Below, piece after piece: positions 15,815 to 26,543 of a DNA stretch of 40,754 bases. Under the pieces are notes generated by a model. The model saw only the letters and a list, made by a program, of their open reading frames with translations, did not search any database and had not been told where the DNA came from. This DNA comes from Beggiatoa sp. (GTDB taxonomy: Bacteria > Pseudomonadota > Gammaproteobacteria > Beggiatoales > Beggiatoaceae). Where the stretch lies: contig QKBZ01000014.1 in NCBI GenBank assembly GCA_003245895.1, positions 1 to 40,754 on the forward strand, written 5' to 3'. The first letter of the stretch is position 1; every line of letters begins with the position of its first letter. Both the position numbers and the translations under genes were made by a program.

Positions 15815-17634
15815 GTTGTTAGAAAGAAATCGTAAATTTTTTGTGCGAGTTGCCGACTAATCCCCGGCACTTTGGCTAAATCGTCTACCCCTGCCCGCGC
15901 TACGCCTTGTAAGCCACCAAAATGGCGTAACAATTGTTGGCGGCGTTTGCTGCCAATGCCTTCAATTTGCTCAAGTGAAGACTGCCGCCGGATGGCTGTG
16001 CGCCGTTGTCGGTGGGAGCTGAGTGCAAATCGATGGGCTTCATCTCGAATGTGTTGCAGTAAATGTAGCGCAGGTGAGTCTGCTGGCAATATTAACGGCT
16101 TCTCATCTTCAGGTAAAATTAAGCTTTCTAATCCTGCCTTACGTCCCGTCCCCTTGGCAACGCCTAATAAGCGAATACTGTTGATATTTAAAGCGTGTAA
16201 AACTTGTTGTGCCACTTGCACTTGCGAACGTCCGCCGTCAATCACCAGCAAATCCGGCAAGGCCGCCGCTTCTTTTTGCAGCCGCTGATAACGACGGCGT
16301 ACCGCTTGTTCCATCGCGGCATAATCATCGCCTGCGGTGATGCCCTCGATATTAAAACGGCGGTAATGATTGGTGCTAGGGCCATCTTGATTAAACACCA
16401 CGCAGGAAGCCACAGTGGCTTCGCCTTGTAAATGGCTAATATCAAAACATTCCATACGCTCCGGCAAGCTGTCCAATTGCAAAGCAATGCTCAAGGCTGC
16501 CAGCCGCTCGCGGTGTTGGCTGGGGCGGCGTTGCGCCAAACTGGTGCGCGCATTTTCCTCCGCCATGCTGACCCAACGGCTGCGCGTGCCGCGTACATGG
16601 GCATGAATGTGAATCTGGCGGCCTAGCTGTTGGCTTAAGGTTTCTGCCAACAAGGGCAAGTCGTCGCTGTCATATTGGCAAACAATTTCGCTCGGCACTT
16701 CGCGCTGTTCTGCCAAATAATATTGGGTTAAAAACGCGCTTAACACCTCGGCAGGCGTTTGGTCGCGGGTATGTTTGGGGAAATAAGCGCGGCTGCCTAA
16801 ATGTCGGCCTGAGCGCACGGTTAACAATTGCACGCAAGCGTGTTGCGCCTCGCTGACACAGGCGACAATATCGGTGTCACCGCCTTGGGTGCTAACATAT
16901 TGTTGCTCTTGCACGCTGTGCAAAGCACTGATTTGATCCCGAATTTTCGCCGCTTTTTCATATTCTAACGCCGCCGCCGCCGTGTTCATCTGAGCGACCA
17001 AATTTTCAATAATACTTTGGCTGCGACCTTGTAAAAACATCACCGCATGTTTGACTTGCGCTTGATAGCTGTCCTCATCGATTAAACCGACACAGGGCGC
17101 GCTACAGCGTTCAATTTGGTATTGCAAACAAGGGCGAGAGCGGTTGCGGTAAAAACTGTCTTCGCATTGGCGGATGGGAAATAATTTTTGTAATAAGTGC
17201 AAACTTTCATGCACGGCGCGGGCGTGTGGATAAGGGCCAAAATAACGACCTTTAACCCGTTTTGAACCACGATGTAGGCTTAAACGTGGAAATTTATCGT
17301 TAGACAAATAAATATAAGGATAACTTTTATCGTCGCGTAACAACACGTTATAACGCGGCTGATACTGCTTGATTAAAGTGCTTTCGAGGATTAAGGCTTC
17401 ATTTTCGGTGTGGGTGACGGTGATTTCAATGGCGGCAATTTGCGCCACTAAACTGCGCGTTTTCGGCACTTGTTGCGCCGCTTTAGTAAAATAGCTGGAA
17501 ACCCGTTTTTTTAAATTTTTCGCTTTGCCGACATAAATCACCGTTTGGCTTTGGTCTAGCATCCGATAAACACCGGATCGTTGTGGCAAAGTAGCTAAAA
17601 ATGCTTTTGCATCAAAAGCGGGGGCAGTATTCAT
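15811..17634 (-). CDS. uvrC: Excinuclease ABC subunit C
   Basis: 607 residues from the ATG at 17634 (MNTAPAFDAKAFLATLPQRSGVYRM). The GIY-YIG nuclease domain (~12-95, GVYRMLDQSQTVIYVGKAKNLKKR) makes the 3' incision. A UVR motif (~200-235, AAAALEYEKAAKIRDQI) contacts UvrB. The UvrC RNase H-like domain (~375-535, FDISHLQGEATVAS, LLVIDGGRSQV) makes the 5' incision. Two HhH motifs close the C-terminus (IEGIGSKRRQQLL, VPGISRQLAQKI). A longer frame starting at 17688 is spurious: its first 18 residues (TADDGLRPIRP...) are the translation of a family A palindromic repeat. pgsA follows with an ATGA overlap. Confidence 0.96.
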   Translation of the reverse strand: MNTAPAFDAKAFLATLPQRSGVYRMLDQSQTVIYVGKAKNLKKRVSSYFTKAAQQVPKTRSLVAQIAAIEITVTHTENEALILESTLIKQYQPRYNVLLRDDKSYPYIYLSNDKFPRLSLHRGSKRVKGRYFGPYPHARAVHESLHLLQKLFPIRQCEDSFYRNRSRPCLQYQIERCSAPCVGLIDEDSYQAQVKHAVMFLQGRSQSIIENLVAQMNTAAAALEYEKAAKIRDQISALHSVQEQQYVSTQGGDTDIVACVSEAQHACVQLLTVRSGRHLGSRAYFPKHTRDQTPAEVLSAFLTQYYLAEQREVPSEIVCQYDSDDLPLLAETLSQQLGRQIHIHAHVRGTRSRWVSMAEENARTSLAQRRPSQHRERLAALSIALQLDSLPERMECFDISHLQGEATVASCVVFNQDGPSTNHYRRFNIEGITAGDDYAAMEQAVRRRYQRLQKEAAALPDLLVIDGGRSQVQVAQQVLHALNINSIRLLGVAKGTGRKAGLESLILPEDEKPLILPADSPALHLLQHIRDEAHRFALSSHRQRRTAIRRQSSLEQIEGIGSKRRQQLLRHFGGLQGVARAGVDDLAKVPGISRQLAQKIYDFFLTT

Positions 17635-17654
17635 ATAGTTATGGCGTTTCGTGG

Positions 17655-17683
17655 GGCGGATAGGGCGTAAGCCGTCATCCGCC
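17655..17683. repeat. Palindromic repeat, family A
   Basis: GGCGGATAGGGCGTAAGCC followed by GTCATCCGCC, a hairpin just upstream of uvrC. It creates a false in-frame extension of uvrC. Confidence 0.7.
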
Positions 17684-17729
17684 GTCAATGCTGTATGAGG
17701 CTGCGCTTATCAACTGACAAGCGTTTTTA

Positions 17730-18413
17730 TTAACGACGCAACACCGCCAGCCAGCGGCTTAAATTCAGCAAACTGAGCAAAGTAGCGGCGACATAAGTAT
17801 AGGCGCAGGCGCGTAAAATTTTGCGGGCGGCGGGTAAATCTTCCGGTGATAAATAACCGCCTTCGCTCAAAATGGGTAAGGCTCGCTGGAAACTGGCATC
17901 GAATTCGACCGGCAAAGTGATGAGATGTACCACGCTAGCAGCACTTAAGCTCAGCAAACCGCCGATTAACATCATCTCGCTAGCGGCGGGTATGCGTAAA
18001 AATAAGGTGATGACAGGTAAACTTAACATCATCCCCGCGCCGATTTTTTCTAAGGTTTGCGCGTTTTTCACCATACGGGTGCGGTTTTGCAAAGGTTGAT
18101 AGCCGATTTTATCTTGCAAAGCGTGCCCGACTTCATGGGCAGCAACCACAATAGCGGTTAAGGAGCAACCTTCGTGATAGCGTTTACCTAAATACACTAC
18201 TTTAGCTTCAGGATCATAGGCATTCAGTGCGGCATGACATTCTACGGCGACATATTGCATATCCATGTGATCTAACAGATGGCGCGCCAGTTCTCCGCCC
18301 GTACCGGGAAAATCTTCGCGTGGCGAGTCATAACGCCGCAGCACGCGCTTCACCCACCACGCAGGTAAAAAGGTCAGTCCTAGCAGCAGTAAGAACAGTA
18401 ACAATAATGGCAT
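17730..18413 (-). CDS. YugP-type membrane zinc metallopeptidase
   Basis: 227 residues. An N-terminal membrane helix (~3-22) and two or three more after residue 120 flank a zinc site HEVGH (His93, Glu94, His97) within AIVVAAHEVGHALQDKIGYQPL. This matches the neutral zinc metallopeptidase family of B. subtilis YugP in length and order. It probably cleaves membrane or envelope proteins; no substrate is known. It lies upstream of uvrC on the same strand, separated by a family A repeat. Confidence 0.88.
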   Translation of the reverse strand: MPLLLLFLLLLGLTFLPAWWVKRVLRRYDSPREDFPGTGGELARHLLDHMDMQYVAVECHAALNAYDPEAKVVYLGKRYHEGCSLTAIVVAAHEVGHALQDKIGYQPLQNRTRMVKNAQTLEKIGAGMMLSLPVITLFLRIPAASEMMLIGGLLSLSAASVVHLITLPVEFDASFQRALPILSEGGYLSPEDLPAARKILRACAYTYVAATLLSLLNLSRWLAVLRR

Positions 18414-18577
18414 GTTTAAGCCCTAGTTGCGTAGCCTCGTAGTGTTTAAGTATGAAGCATTGGGGCTGTAGTTTAAAGTCTATTGCTGTTTATTCGCATT
18501 AAAAACCAATTTAATACAATGACTTATGGTTTTTGTCGGTTTGACAGACAAAATTTTGTCAAAAAGCGCTTTACAAT

Positions 18578-18596
18578 ACTAATGAGAATCATTATC
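18578..18596 (+). promoter_or_regulatory. Fur box
   Basis: ACTAATGAGAATCATTATC matches the 19-bp Fur consensus at 16 of 19 positions, with a further overlapping hexamer (CATTAT) downstream. A possible promoter (TTTGTC at 18555-18560, TACTAA at 18577-18582, 16-bp spacer) would be covered by Fur. Confidence 0.75.
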
Positions 18597-18742
18597 ATTA
18601 TCAACCAGTGGCGGGTGTTTCAGCTTGCTTCATCCTCCTCACCGACCCTGTCAGGGTTTTGTCCCGCCACTATTTCCTTTCTGCCATAGACATCTCACTT
18701 TTTTGAACTCACGATAGCCAGCAACTGTTGTGAGTTTTTTTC
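18597..18742 (+). ncRNA. Candidate Fur-repressed small RNA
   Basis: No supported gene lies between 18442 and 18781, but the plus strand shows an ordered set of RNA signals: the Fur box/promoter; an 8-bp stem GTGGCGGG (18608-18615) / CCCGCCAC (18663-18670), with an inner hairpin ACCCTG-TC-AGGGT; a C/T-rich single-stranded segment (CTTCATCCTCCTCACC, ~18628-18643) complementary to Shine-Dalgarno-like sequences; and a strong intrinsic terminator (18706-18742). The size of ~140-150 nt fits a regulatory sRNA analogous in logic to RyhB/PrrF. I do not recognise its sequence. The 5' end is inferred. Confidence 0.6.
18706..18742 (+). terminator. Intrinsic terminator of the candidate sRNA
   Basis: AACTCACGATAG and CTGTTGTGAGTT pair over about 12 positions with two G-U wobbles around a short loop, followed by a run of seven T then CTTTTTT. 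Confidence 0.8.
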
Positions 18743-18781
18743 TTTTTTCTGCATAAGGCAGGTGTGAACTAGCAATTAACC

Positions 18782-19375
18782 CTATTCTTCAAGTAATTTT
18801 GCTGAAAGTTTCCGCCATTTATTGAGTATGTCTCCGCGCTTATGAAAATCATGCTCATGCTGTAACGCACTGTAAGCCGCTATGTATCCATTTCTTAGAT
18901 CAAGAAATTGCTGACTGTCATAGCTTTGCTTAATCCATAATCGTTCTGCCTCTGTTGGCTCTTTTAAAAACGCTTCTGCTTCGTAGAGATAACTTAAATG
19001 CTCAACAGTTGAGGAATGCCAAATATCTAACTGTTCAATAGGCTCATGGAATAGAAATGGCAGCATGTACATATTACTAATCATTGTAATTTTTAATTTG
19101 TACTCCGCCTCTTTAATATGATCGGCTCTAAATTCTGCGAGTGCCCAATATAAATTAAAAATTGGTTCTCCTACATCATCAGGAAATTCAGACTCATACC
19201 ATGAATAGAAATCTAAGGCTTTGTCATTAGCACCTGCTAAAACATAATAGATAGGAACATTGTATCGTTTACCTGCTCCGTCACTAATATAGCCATGTTG
19301 TTCTTTTTCCGTTAATAAAGCGCGTCGCCCTCTATTTGCACGATCTCTATATCGCTTTTTGTCCTCTGGAGTCAT
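18782..19375 (-). CDS. Hypothetical TPR-like protein
   Basis: 197 residues, soluble. The N-terminus has RGRRALLTEKEQHGYISDGAGKRY, then LAGANDKALDFYSWYESEFPDDVGEPIFNLYWALAEFR, a helical arrangement like one or two tetratricopeptide repeats. I recall this as a widely scattered bacterial family of unknown function with a conserved ISDGAGKRY motif. SD AGGAAC lies before the ATG. The gene is downstream of the broken toxin-antitoxin locus on the same strand and ends close to the terminator of the convergent candidate sRNA. Confidence 0.8.
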   Translation of the reverse strand: MTPEDKKRYRDRANRGRRALLTEKEQHGYISDGAGKRYNVPIYYVLAGANDKALDFYSWYESEFPDDVGEPIFNLYWALAEFRADHIKEAEYKLKITMISNMYMLPFLFHEPIEQLDIWHSSTVEHLSYLYEAEAFLKEPTEAERLWIKQSYDSQQFLDLRNGYIAAYSALQHEHDFHKRGDILNKWRKLSAKLLEE

Positions 19376-19429
19376 TTTTTAAGTTCCTAATGCTGGAGGT
19401 TGTTAAAGATGAATAATATCTGAAAATTA

Positions 19430-19558
19430 TTAGATTCTATAAATTTTGATAAGAAGTTCTTTGGAAATTTCACGATTTTGGTATGTTTTCAAAATGGTTC
19501 GAGCAATATATCACCTAATATGGTACAAAATAATATTGGTATCCAAAACCCAATTCAT
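19430..19558 (-). pseudogene. Remnant of a VapC-like PIN-domain toxin gene
   Basis: From an ATG overlapping the antitoxin stop (ATGA) the frame reads MNWVLDTNIILYHIR and then meets TGA at 19511-19513. The LDTNIILY motif, with its Asp, is the N-terminal signature of PIN-domain RNases. The frame continues after the TGA for 26 codons to a TAA, but the remaining ~100 residues with the other catalytic acidic residues are missing. The toxin is therefore broken by a stop and truncation. Confidence 0.6.
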
Positions 19559-19737
19559 GACCATTCCCCTCGAATCCGTTGCTGAAATGCAAGCGGGTCT
19601 TCAGTCAGTTTTAGCTTCGGTGCAGGTGTAATGGGTTGCGGATATTCTACTTTTGATAAGTAAGGTTTTAATTGTGCAAGGATTTTTTCGATGTATTGAA
19701 TGTCATCACTTGCTTCGATTTCTAAAATTAAGCGCAT
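19555..19737 (-). CDS. Antitoxin-like small protein
   Basis: 60 residues: MRLILEIEASDDIQYIEKILAQLKPYL, then a Pro-rich middle (YPQPITPAPKLKLTEDPLAF) and RIRGEWS. This resembles small unclassified antitoxins that precede PIN-domain toxins, with a beta-alpha N-terminus and a flexible toxin-binding C-terminus. SD AAGGAAA lies before the ATG. The overlap with the broken PIN gene supports the assignment. With its toxin inactive it is an orphan. Confidence 0.6.
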   Translation of the reverse strand: MRLILEIEASDDIQYIEKILAQLKPYLSKVEYPQPITPAPKLKLTEDPLAFQQRIRGEWS

Positions 19738-19817
19738 CGTCGTTTCCTTAAAAGCCAGTGTAAGGTGTTCTTAACTCATTATAAGCCTGAAATCCCTTAA
19801 ATTCTGCAACCACAAAA

Positions 19818-19857
19818 AAAGCCCTGAAAAATAAGCAAAACTTATCAATCAAGGCTT
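19818..19857 (-). terminator. Intrinsic terminator of the nqr operon
   Basis: On the minus strand, AGCCTTGA pairs with TCAGGGCT around an inner ATAAG-TTTTG-CTTAT hairpin, followed by seven T. It lies about 36 bp after the nqrF stop. Confidence 0.85.
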
Positions 19858-19892
19858 CTTCTTGGAGAAAAGGCGTTAATATTTAATTAACC

Positions 19893-21116
19893 CTAACCCC
19901 CAAAGTCATCAAGCATAATATTATCACGCTCAACACCAAGGCTTTCTAACATATTGATCACCGCCGCATTCATCACTGGCGGGCCACACATATAGAACTC
20001 ACAATCTTCTGGTGCTGGATGATCTTTCAAATAGTTTTCATACAACACATTGTGAATAAAGCCGGTGTAACCGTCCCAATTATCTTCGGGTTGTGGTTCA
20101 GATAAGGCCACATGCCATGTGAAATTCTCATTTTCACGCGCCAGCATGTCGAAATCTTCCACATAGAACATTTCGCGCTTACTCCGCGCACCATACCAGA
20201 ACGTCATTTTACGTTTGCTGTTTAAGCGACGTAATTGATCAAAGATATGAGAACGCATCGGCGCCATACCGGCACCACCGCCAATGAACACCATTTCATT
20301 TTCGGTTTCACGGGCGAAGAATTCACCAAATGGCCCTGAAATGGTCACTTTATCGCCAGCCTTTAAGCTGAAGATATAAGACGACATTTGACCCGGTGGC
20401 ACGTCTTCCGCTGCACGCGGTGGCGGTGTCGCAATCCGCACGTTCAACATGATCAAACCTTTCTCTTCAGGGTAGTTCGCCATTGAGTAGGCACGCAACA
20501 CAGGCTCAGTCACTTTTGACTCATAACGCCATAAGTTAAAGCGATCCCAGTCTGCGCGGAAGCGTTCTTCAATGTCGTAATCCTGATAGCGCACATGATG
20601 CGCTGGGGCTTCAATTTGGATGTAACCACCGGCACGGAAATCAACGTGTTCACCCGCAGGCAGTTCTAATACCAATTCTTTAATGAAAGTCGCCACGTTG
20701 TTGTTTGAGCGCACGGTACATTGCCATTTTTTCACCCCAAACACTTCTTCTGGCACTTGAATGCGCATATCTTGCTTTACAGACACTTGGCAAGATAAGC
20801 GATCCCCGCCTTTAGCTTCACGTTTGGTGATATGGCTTTGTTCAGTCGGTAAAATCGCGCCGCCGCCTTCAAACACTTTTACGCGACATTGGGCGCAAGT
20901 ACCGCCGCCGCCGCAGGCAGAAGACACATATAAATGCGACTCTGCTAAGGCGCCTAATAATTTAGAACCGACTCGCGCCTTAATGGTTTTTTCACCATTG
21001 ACCACGATTTCAACATGACCGCTTGCCACTAAACGCGCTTTAGCCGCTAAAATCACGAATACTAAGGCGATCACAATACCAGTGAATAAGGCAACGCCTA
21101 AAATAATGTCTAGCAT
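19893..21116 (-). CDS. nqrF: Na+-NADH:quinone reductase subunit F
   Basis: 407 residues. One N-terminal membrane helix (~4-26) is followed by a plant-type 2Fe-2S domain with the ligand pattern [11 protein letters not shown]...LSCQ, a FAD-binding domain (RAYSMANYP), and a C-terminal NADH domain ([22 protein letters not shown]). This is the electron entry subunit: it takes hydride from NADH to FAD and passes electrons to the Fe-S centre. It is the last gene of nqrABCDEF, followed by a terminator. nqrM, which often follows nqrF and helps Fe-site maturation, is not here. Confidence 0.98.
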   Translation of the reverse strand: MLDIILGVALFTGIVIALVFVILAAKARLVASGHVEIVVNGEKTIKARVGSKLLGALAESHLYVSSACGGGGTCAQCRVKVFEGGGAILPTEQSHITKREAKGGDRLSCQVSVKQDMRIQVPEEVFGVKKWQCTVRSNNNVATFIKELVLELPAGEHVDFRAGGYIQIEAPAHHVRYQDYDIEERFRADWDRFNLWRYESKVTEPVLRAYSMANYPEEKGLIMLNVRIATPPPRAAEDVPPGQMSSYIFSLKAGDKVTISGPFGEFFARETENEMVFIGGGAGMAPMRSHIFDQLRRLNSKRKMTFWYGARSKREMFYVEDFDMLARENENFTWHVALSEPQPEDNWDGYTGFIHNVLYENYLKDHPAPEDCEFYMCGPPVMNAAVINMLESLGVERDNIMLDDFGG

Positions 21117-21125
21117 GAGTCTCTC

Positions 21126-21734
21126 CTACAACTGAATGCCAGAAAAGGCCATGAAGCCTAATGACATTAAACCGGCAGTGATAAAGGTAATGCCTAAACC
21201 TTGCAGCGCAGGTGGGACATCACTGTATTTCAGTTTTTCCCGAATGCCCGCTAAGGAGATGATGGCTAACGCCCAGCTTACGCCGCTACCTAAGCCATAC
21301 ACCGCACTTTCTGCAAAGTTATAATCCCGCTCTACCATGAACAAAGTACCGCCTAAAATCGCGCAGTTCACGGTAATTAACGGTAAGAAAATACCTAAAG
21401 CGTGATATAACGCAGGAAAGTATTTATCTAATAACATTTCCAGAATTTGCACTACCGCCGCGATAACACCGATGTAACTGATTAAGCCTAAAAAGCTTAA
21501 ATTCACTTCGGGGAAACCTGCCCATGCTAAGGCGCCATCTTTTAACAAAAATTGGAATAATAAGTTATTCAACGGCACAGTAATCACTTGCACCGCCGCA
21601 ACCGCGATGCCTAAGCCAATCGCTGTTTCGATCTTTTTAGAAATCGCCAAAAACGTACACATGCCCAAGAAAAAGGCCAGTGCTAAGTTTTCGATAAAAA
21701 TCGATTTCACTAATAAACTTAGATAATGTTCCAT
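21126..21734 (-). CDS. nqrE: Na+-NADH:quinone reductase subunit E
   Basis: 202 residues, six predicted membrane helices, beginning [30 protein letters not shown]. NqrE is paralogous to NqrD and to RnfA. The two subunits form an inverted pair that holds an intramembrane iron site with conserved cysteines: here Cys26 in GMCTF and a Cys in VNCAILGG (~residue 120). It sits in order between nqrD and nqrF, 9 bp before nqrF. Confidence 0.97.
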   Translation of the reverse strand: MEHYLSLLVKSIFIENLALAFFLGMCTFLAISKKIETAIGLGIAVAAVQVITVPLNNLLFQFLLKDGALAWAGFPEVNLSFLGLISYIGVIAAVVQILEMLLDKYFPALYHALGIFLPLITVNCAILGGTLFMVERDYNFAESAVYGLGSGVSWALAIISLAGIREKLKYSDVPPALQGLGITFITAGLMSLGFMAFSGIQL

Positions 21735-21761
21735 TGCAACAATGCTCCTATAAACGCCTAA

Positions 21762-22418
21762 TTAGGTGTTCTCTGTGCGCTCTAAGATGCTATAAGACGG
21801 GGCTTCTTGCTGTGAAGGTTTCCACGTCCGTAACGCCCAGATTAATAAACCGATAATAAAGAATGCACTTGGCGGTAATAACATAATGCCAATCGGTTGA
21901 TACCAACCGCCGTCTTTAATTAACGGTAAAATTTGAATGCCTAATAAAGAACCAGAGCCAAATAACTCACGAATTGTTCCAACAGAAACCAAGATTAAGC
22001 TGTAGCCTAAACCATTACCGATACCGTCTAAGAAACTGGCAACCGGTGGGTTTTGCATCGCAAACGCTTCTGCACGGCCTAATACAATACAGTTGGTGAT
22101 AATCAAGCCGACAAACACCGATAATTGCTTACTAGTGCTATAGGCAAATGCTTGTAATAACTGATCCACCACGATTACCAAAGAGGCAATCACGATCATT
22201 TGCACAATAATCCGAATATTGCTCGGGATTTGATTGCGTAATAAGCTGATGAAAAAGTTAGAAAACGCCGTAACCACGGTGAGCGATAAACTCATAATTA
22301 ATGCAGTGGTTAAAGTGGTCGTTACCGCTAAAGCCGAACAAATCCCCAATACTTGAAACGCAATCGGGTTATTGTTGACCAACGGATCAGTTAAAGTACC
22401 TTTAATTTCATGTGACAT
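21762..22418 (-). CDS. nqrD: Na+-NADH:quinone reductase subunit D
   Basis: 218 residues, six predicted membrane helices, similar to RnfE. It contains the cysteines expected for the intramembrane Fe site shared with NqrE: Cys27 in LGICSALAV and a Cys in [15 protein letters not shown] (~residue 110). The C-terminal tail is soluble and short. It contributes to Na+ translocation in the inner membrane. Position and order are canonical. Confidence 0.97.
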   Translation of the reverse strand: MSHEIKGTLTDPLVNNNPIAFQVLGICSALAVTTTLTTALIMSLSLTVVTAFSNFFISLLRNQIPSNIRIIVQMIVIASLVIVVDQLLQAFAYSTSKQLSVFVGLIITNCIVLGRAEAFAMQNPPVASFLDGIGNGLGYSLILVSVGTIRELFGSGSLLGIQILPLIKDGGWYQPIGIMLLPPSAFFIIGLLIWALRTWKPSQQEAPSYSILERTENT

Positions 22419-22447
22419 AACACAGAATCCTCGTGCCTTGGGCAGCC

Positions 22448-23293
22448 TTAGCCAGCCGTGCTGAAGTGTTTATGCAAAAACGTGCCAAAGCCGCTTTCAC
22501 CTAACCAAAATTGCAGCAAGTTCGTTACGCCGCGACTGGTTAAGGTCGCACCGGATAAGGCATCTACTTGATAAACCGCCGCTGCGTTATTGGGGTCTAC
22601 ACCACCTTTAACTAAGCTTAAACGTGGCTTGCCTTGCTCGTCATAGGCTAATTTGCCTTTAAACGTGGCTTGCCATGTTGGGTTTTCCACTTCACCGCCT
22701 AAGCCGGGGGTTTCTTTTTGGTCGTAAAAGCTAATACCTTGCACGGTTAATTCACCAGAACGCAGCGATAAAAAGCCATACAGGGTTGACCATAAGCCTT
22801 TGCCATAAATTGGAATCACGACATCACGCACTTGCTCGCCATCTTTCACTAAGTAGACAGGCGCATAGTGAGGACGGCGACCAATACCGGCGCGGTCTTT
22901 ATCTCTATCTAACACTGCACTCAGTTGTGGATCACGCGCGGCTTGACGTAAATCAAAGCTTTCTGCGTCGATGTCGTCGGCATATTCACCCGTGCGCAAG
23001 TCTACAATACGGGTTTCAATAAACTTGAACTTGTCGGCAATCGACATTTGCTCGTAGTTTTGCCCTGCTTTTGCCACGATGTCTTGTAAACCAGCGACTG
23101 ATAAAATGTTGTTTTTTAAGTCGCGGGCTTTATTGGCTTCTTGCAACGGTTTTAAAATTACTGCTGCCGCTGAGACAAATACCGAACACACTAAGCACAA
23201 CACTAAGGCGACAATTAAAGTCTTCGCCGTGCTGTCGTTAGACATTTGCAACACACGTTGAATCATAGAGTTAGAACTGGTTTCAGATTGCAT
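22448..23293 (-). CDS. nqrC: Na+-NADH:quinone reductase subunit C
   Basis: 281 residues. One N-terminal membrane helix (~22-45) is followed by a periplasmic FMN-binding domain with [13 protein letters not shown], whose Thr in the SGAT motif carries covalent FMN through a phosphoester bond (attached by ApbE in known systems). The N-terminal ~16 residues are slightly longer than usual. The start overlaps the end of nqrB by 11 bp. It transfers electrons between the Fe-S/Fe centres and NqrB. Confidence 0.97.
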   Translation of the reverse strand: MQSETSSNSMIQRVLQMSNDSTAKTLIVALVLCLVCSVFVSAAAVILKPLQEANKARDLKNNILSVAGLQDIVAKAGQNYEQMSIADKFKFIETRIVDLRTGEYADDIDAESFDLRQAARDPQLSAVLDRDKDRAGIGRRPHYAPVYLVKDGEQVRDVVIPIYGKGLWSTLYGFLSLRSGELTVQGISFYDQKETPGLGGEVENPTWQATFKGKLAYDEQGKPRLSLVKGGVDPNNAAAVYQVDALSGATLTSRGVTNLLQFWLGESGFGTFLHKHFSTAG

Positions 23294-24493
23294 TACGACG
23301 TAATCTCCGACGGATGTTAGCTTTCATCACCCCATAGTCGATCAATGGCGCGAATAAGTTGCCAAATAAGATCGCCAGCATGATGCCCTCAGGATAAGCA
23401 GGGTTGACGACACGAATTAACACGGTCATGAAACCGATTAATAAGCCGAAAATCCAGCGCCCTTGCTCCGTCATCGCAGCAGAGACCGGATCGGTCGCCA
23501 TGAAAATCATACCGAAGGCAAAACCACCTAACACAAAATGCCAATACCACGACATGCCGAACATTGGGTTGGTATCACTGCCGATTAAGTTAAATAACAA
23601 GGAAGTGGTAACCATGCCGAGGAAGATGCCCGCCATAATGCGCCATGAAGCGACACGGGTATATAACAAGAAAGCCGCGCCTAATAAGCACGCTAAGGCC
23701 GAGGTTTCACCGATAGAGCCTTGCTCAACCCCGATGAAAGATTGCATCCAAGAGAAACCGCTATTGGTTACTGCTTCAATGCCACCTAAAGCCGCTAAAC
23801 CTAAAGGGGTTGCACCGCTAAAACCATCGACTGCTGTCCATACCACGTCGCCTGACATTTGCGCAGGGAAAGCAAAGTATAAAAAGGCACGACCGGTTAA
23901 GGCAGGGTTTAAGAAGTTTTTGCCCACACCGCCGTAAACTTCTTTACCAATCACTACCCCGAAGGAAATCCCGAGTGCCACTTGCCATAACGGAATGCTT
24001 GGCGGTAAGGTCAAGGTAAATAACATCGAAGTGACTAAGAAGCCTTCGTTGACATCATGCCCGCGTATGGCTGCAAACAACACTTCCCAAATACCGCCCA
24101 CGACTAAAGTCACGAGGTATAAAGGCAGGAAGTAGGCAAAGCCATGCACCATGTTGTCCCATAAGCTGTTAGGGTTAAAACCCACGCCTAACAGACTTAA
24201 AAAGCTGCCGCGCCAGCCTTCGACCGCGCTTAAGCCTAAGCTTGTCATCGCAGTATTGGCTTGATAACCGGTGTTCCACAACGCCATTAAAATACATGGA
24301 ATGGTTGCCCATACCACATACGTCATCGCCCGTTGCAAGTTAATGCCGTCACGCACATGCGGCGCGTGTTGGGTTGGGCGGGCAGAGGTGTATAACACGC
24401 TGTCGATCATTTCATAGATCGCATAGAATTTTTCTAGCGAACCGCCTTTTAAAAACAGCGGCTCCACTTTGTCTAATAATCGTCTTAACGCCA

Positions 24494-24494
<1 letters not shown>
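23283..24494 (-). CDS. nqrB: Na+-NADH:quinone reductase subunit B
   Basis: 403 residues with about ten membrane helices. The covalent FMN site is visible as [10 protein letters not shown]. NqrB is the largest membrane subunit, related to RnfD; it also holds riboflavin and the ubiquinone site and is the main Na+ channel component. Its start overlaps the nqrA stop by 1 bp. Confidence 0.98.

Positions 24495-26543
<2,049 letters not shown>

Noticed and set aside
17635-17688. N-terminal extension of UvrC (TADDGLRPIRP...)
   Set aside because: Translation of a family A repeat; the conserved UvrC sequence begins at the ATG at 17634.
18483-18689. 68-codon frame, or a shorter one starting at the ATG in the Fur box (MRIIIIINQW)
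   Set aside because: Its Ile-rich start is just the Fur box translated; there is no SD, and the RNA stem and terminator explain the region better.
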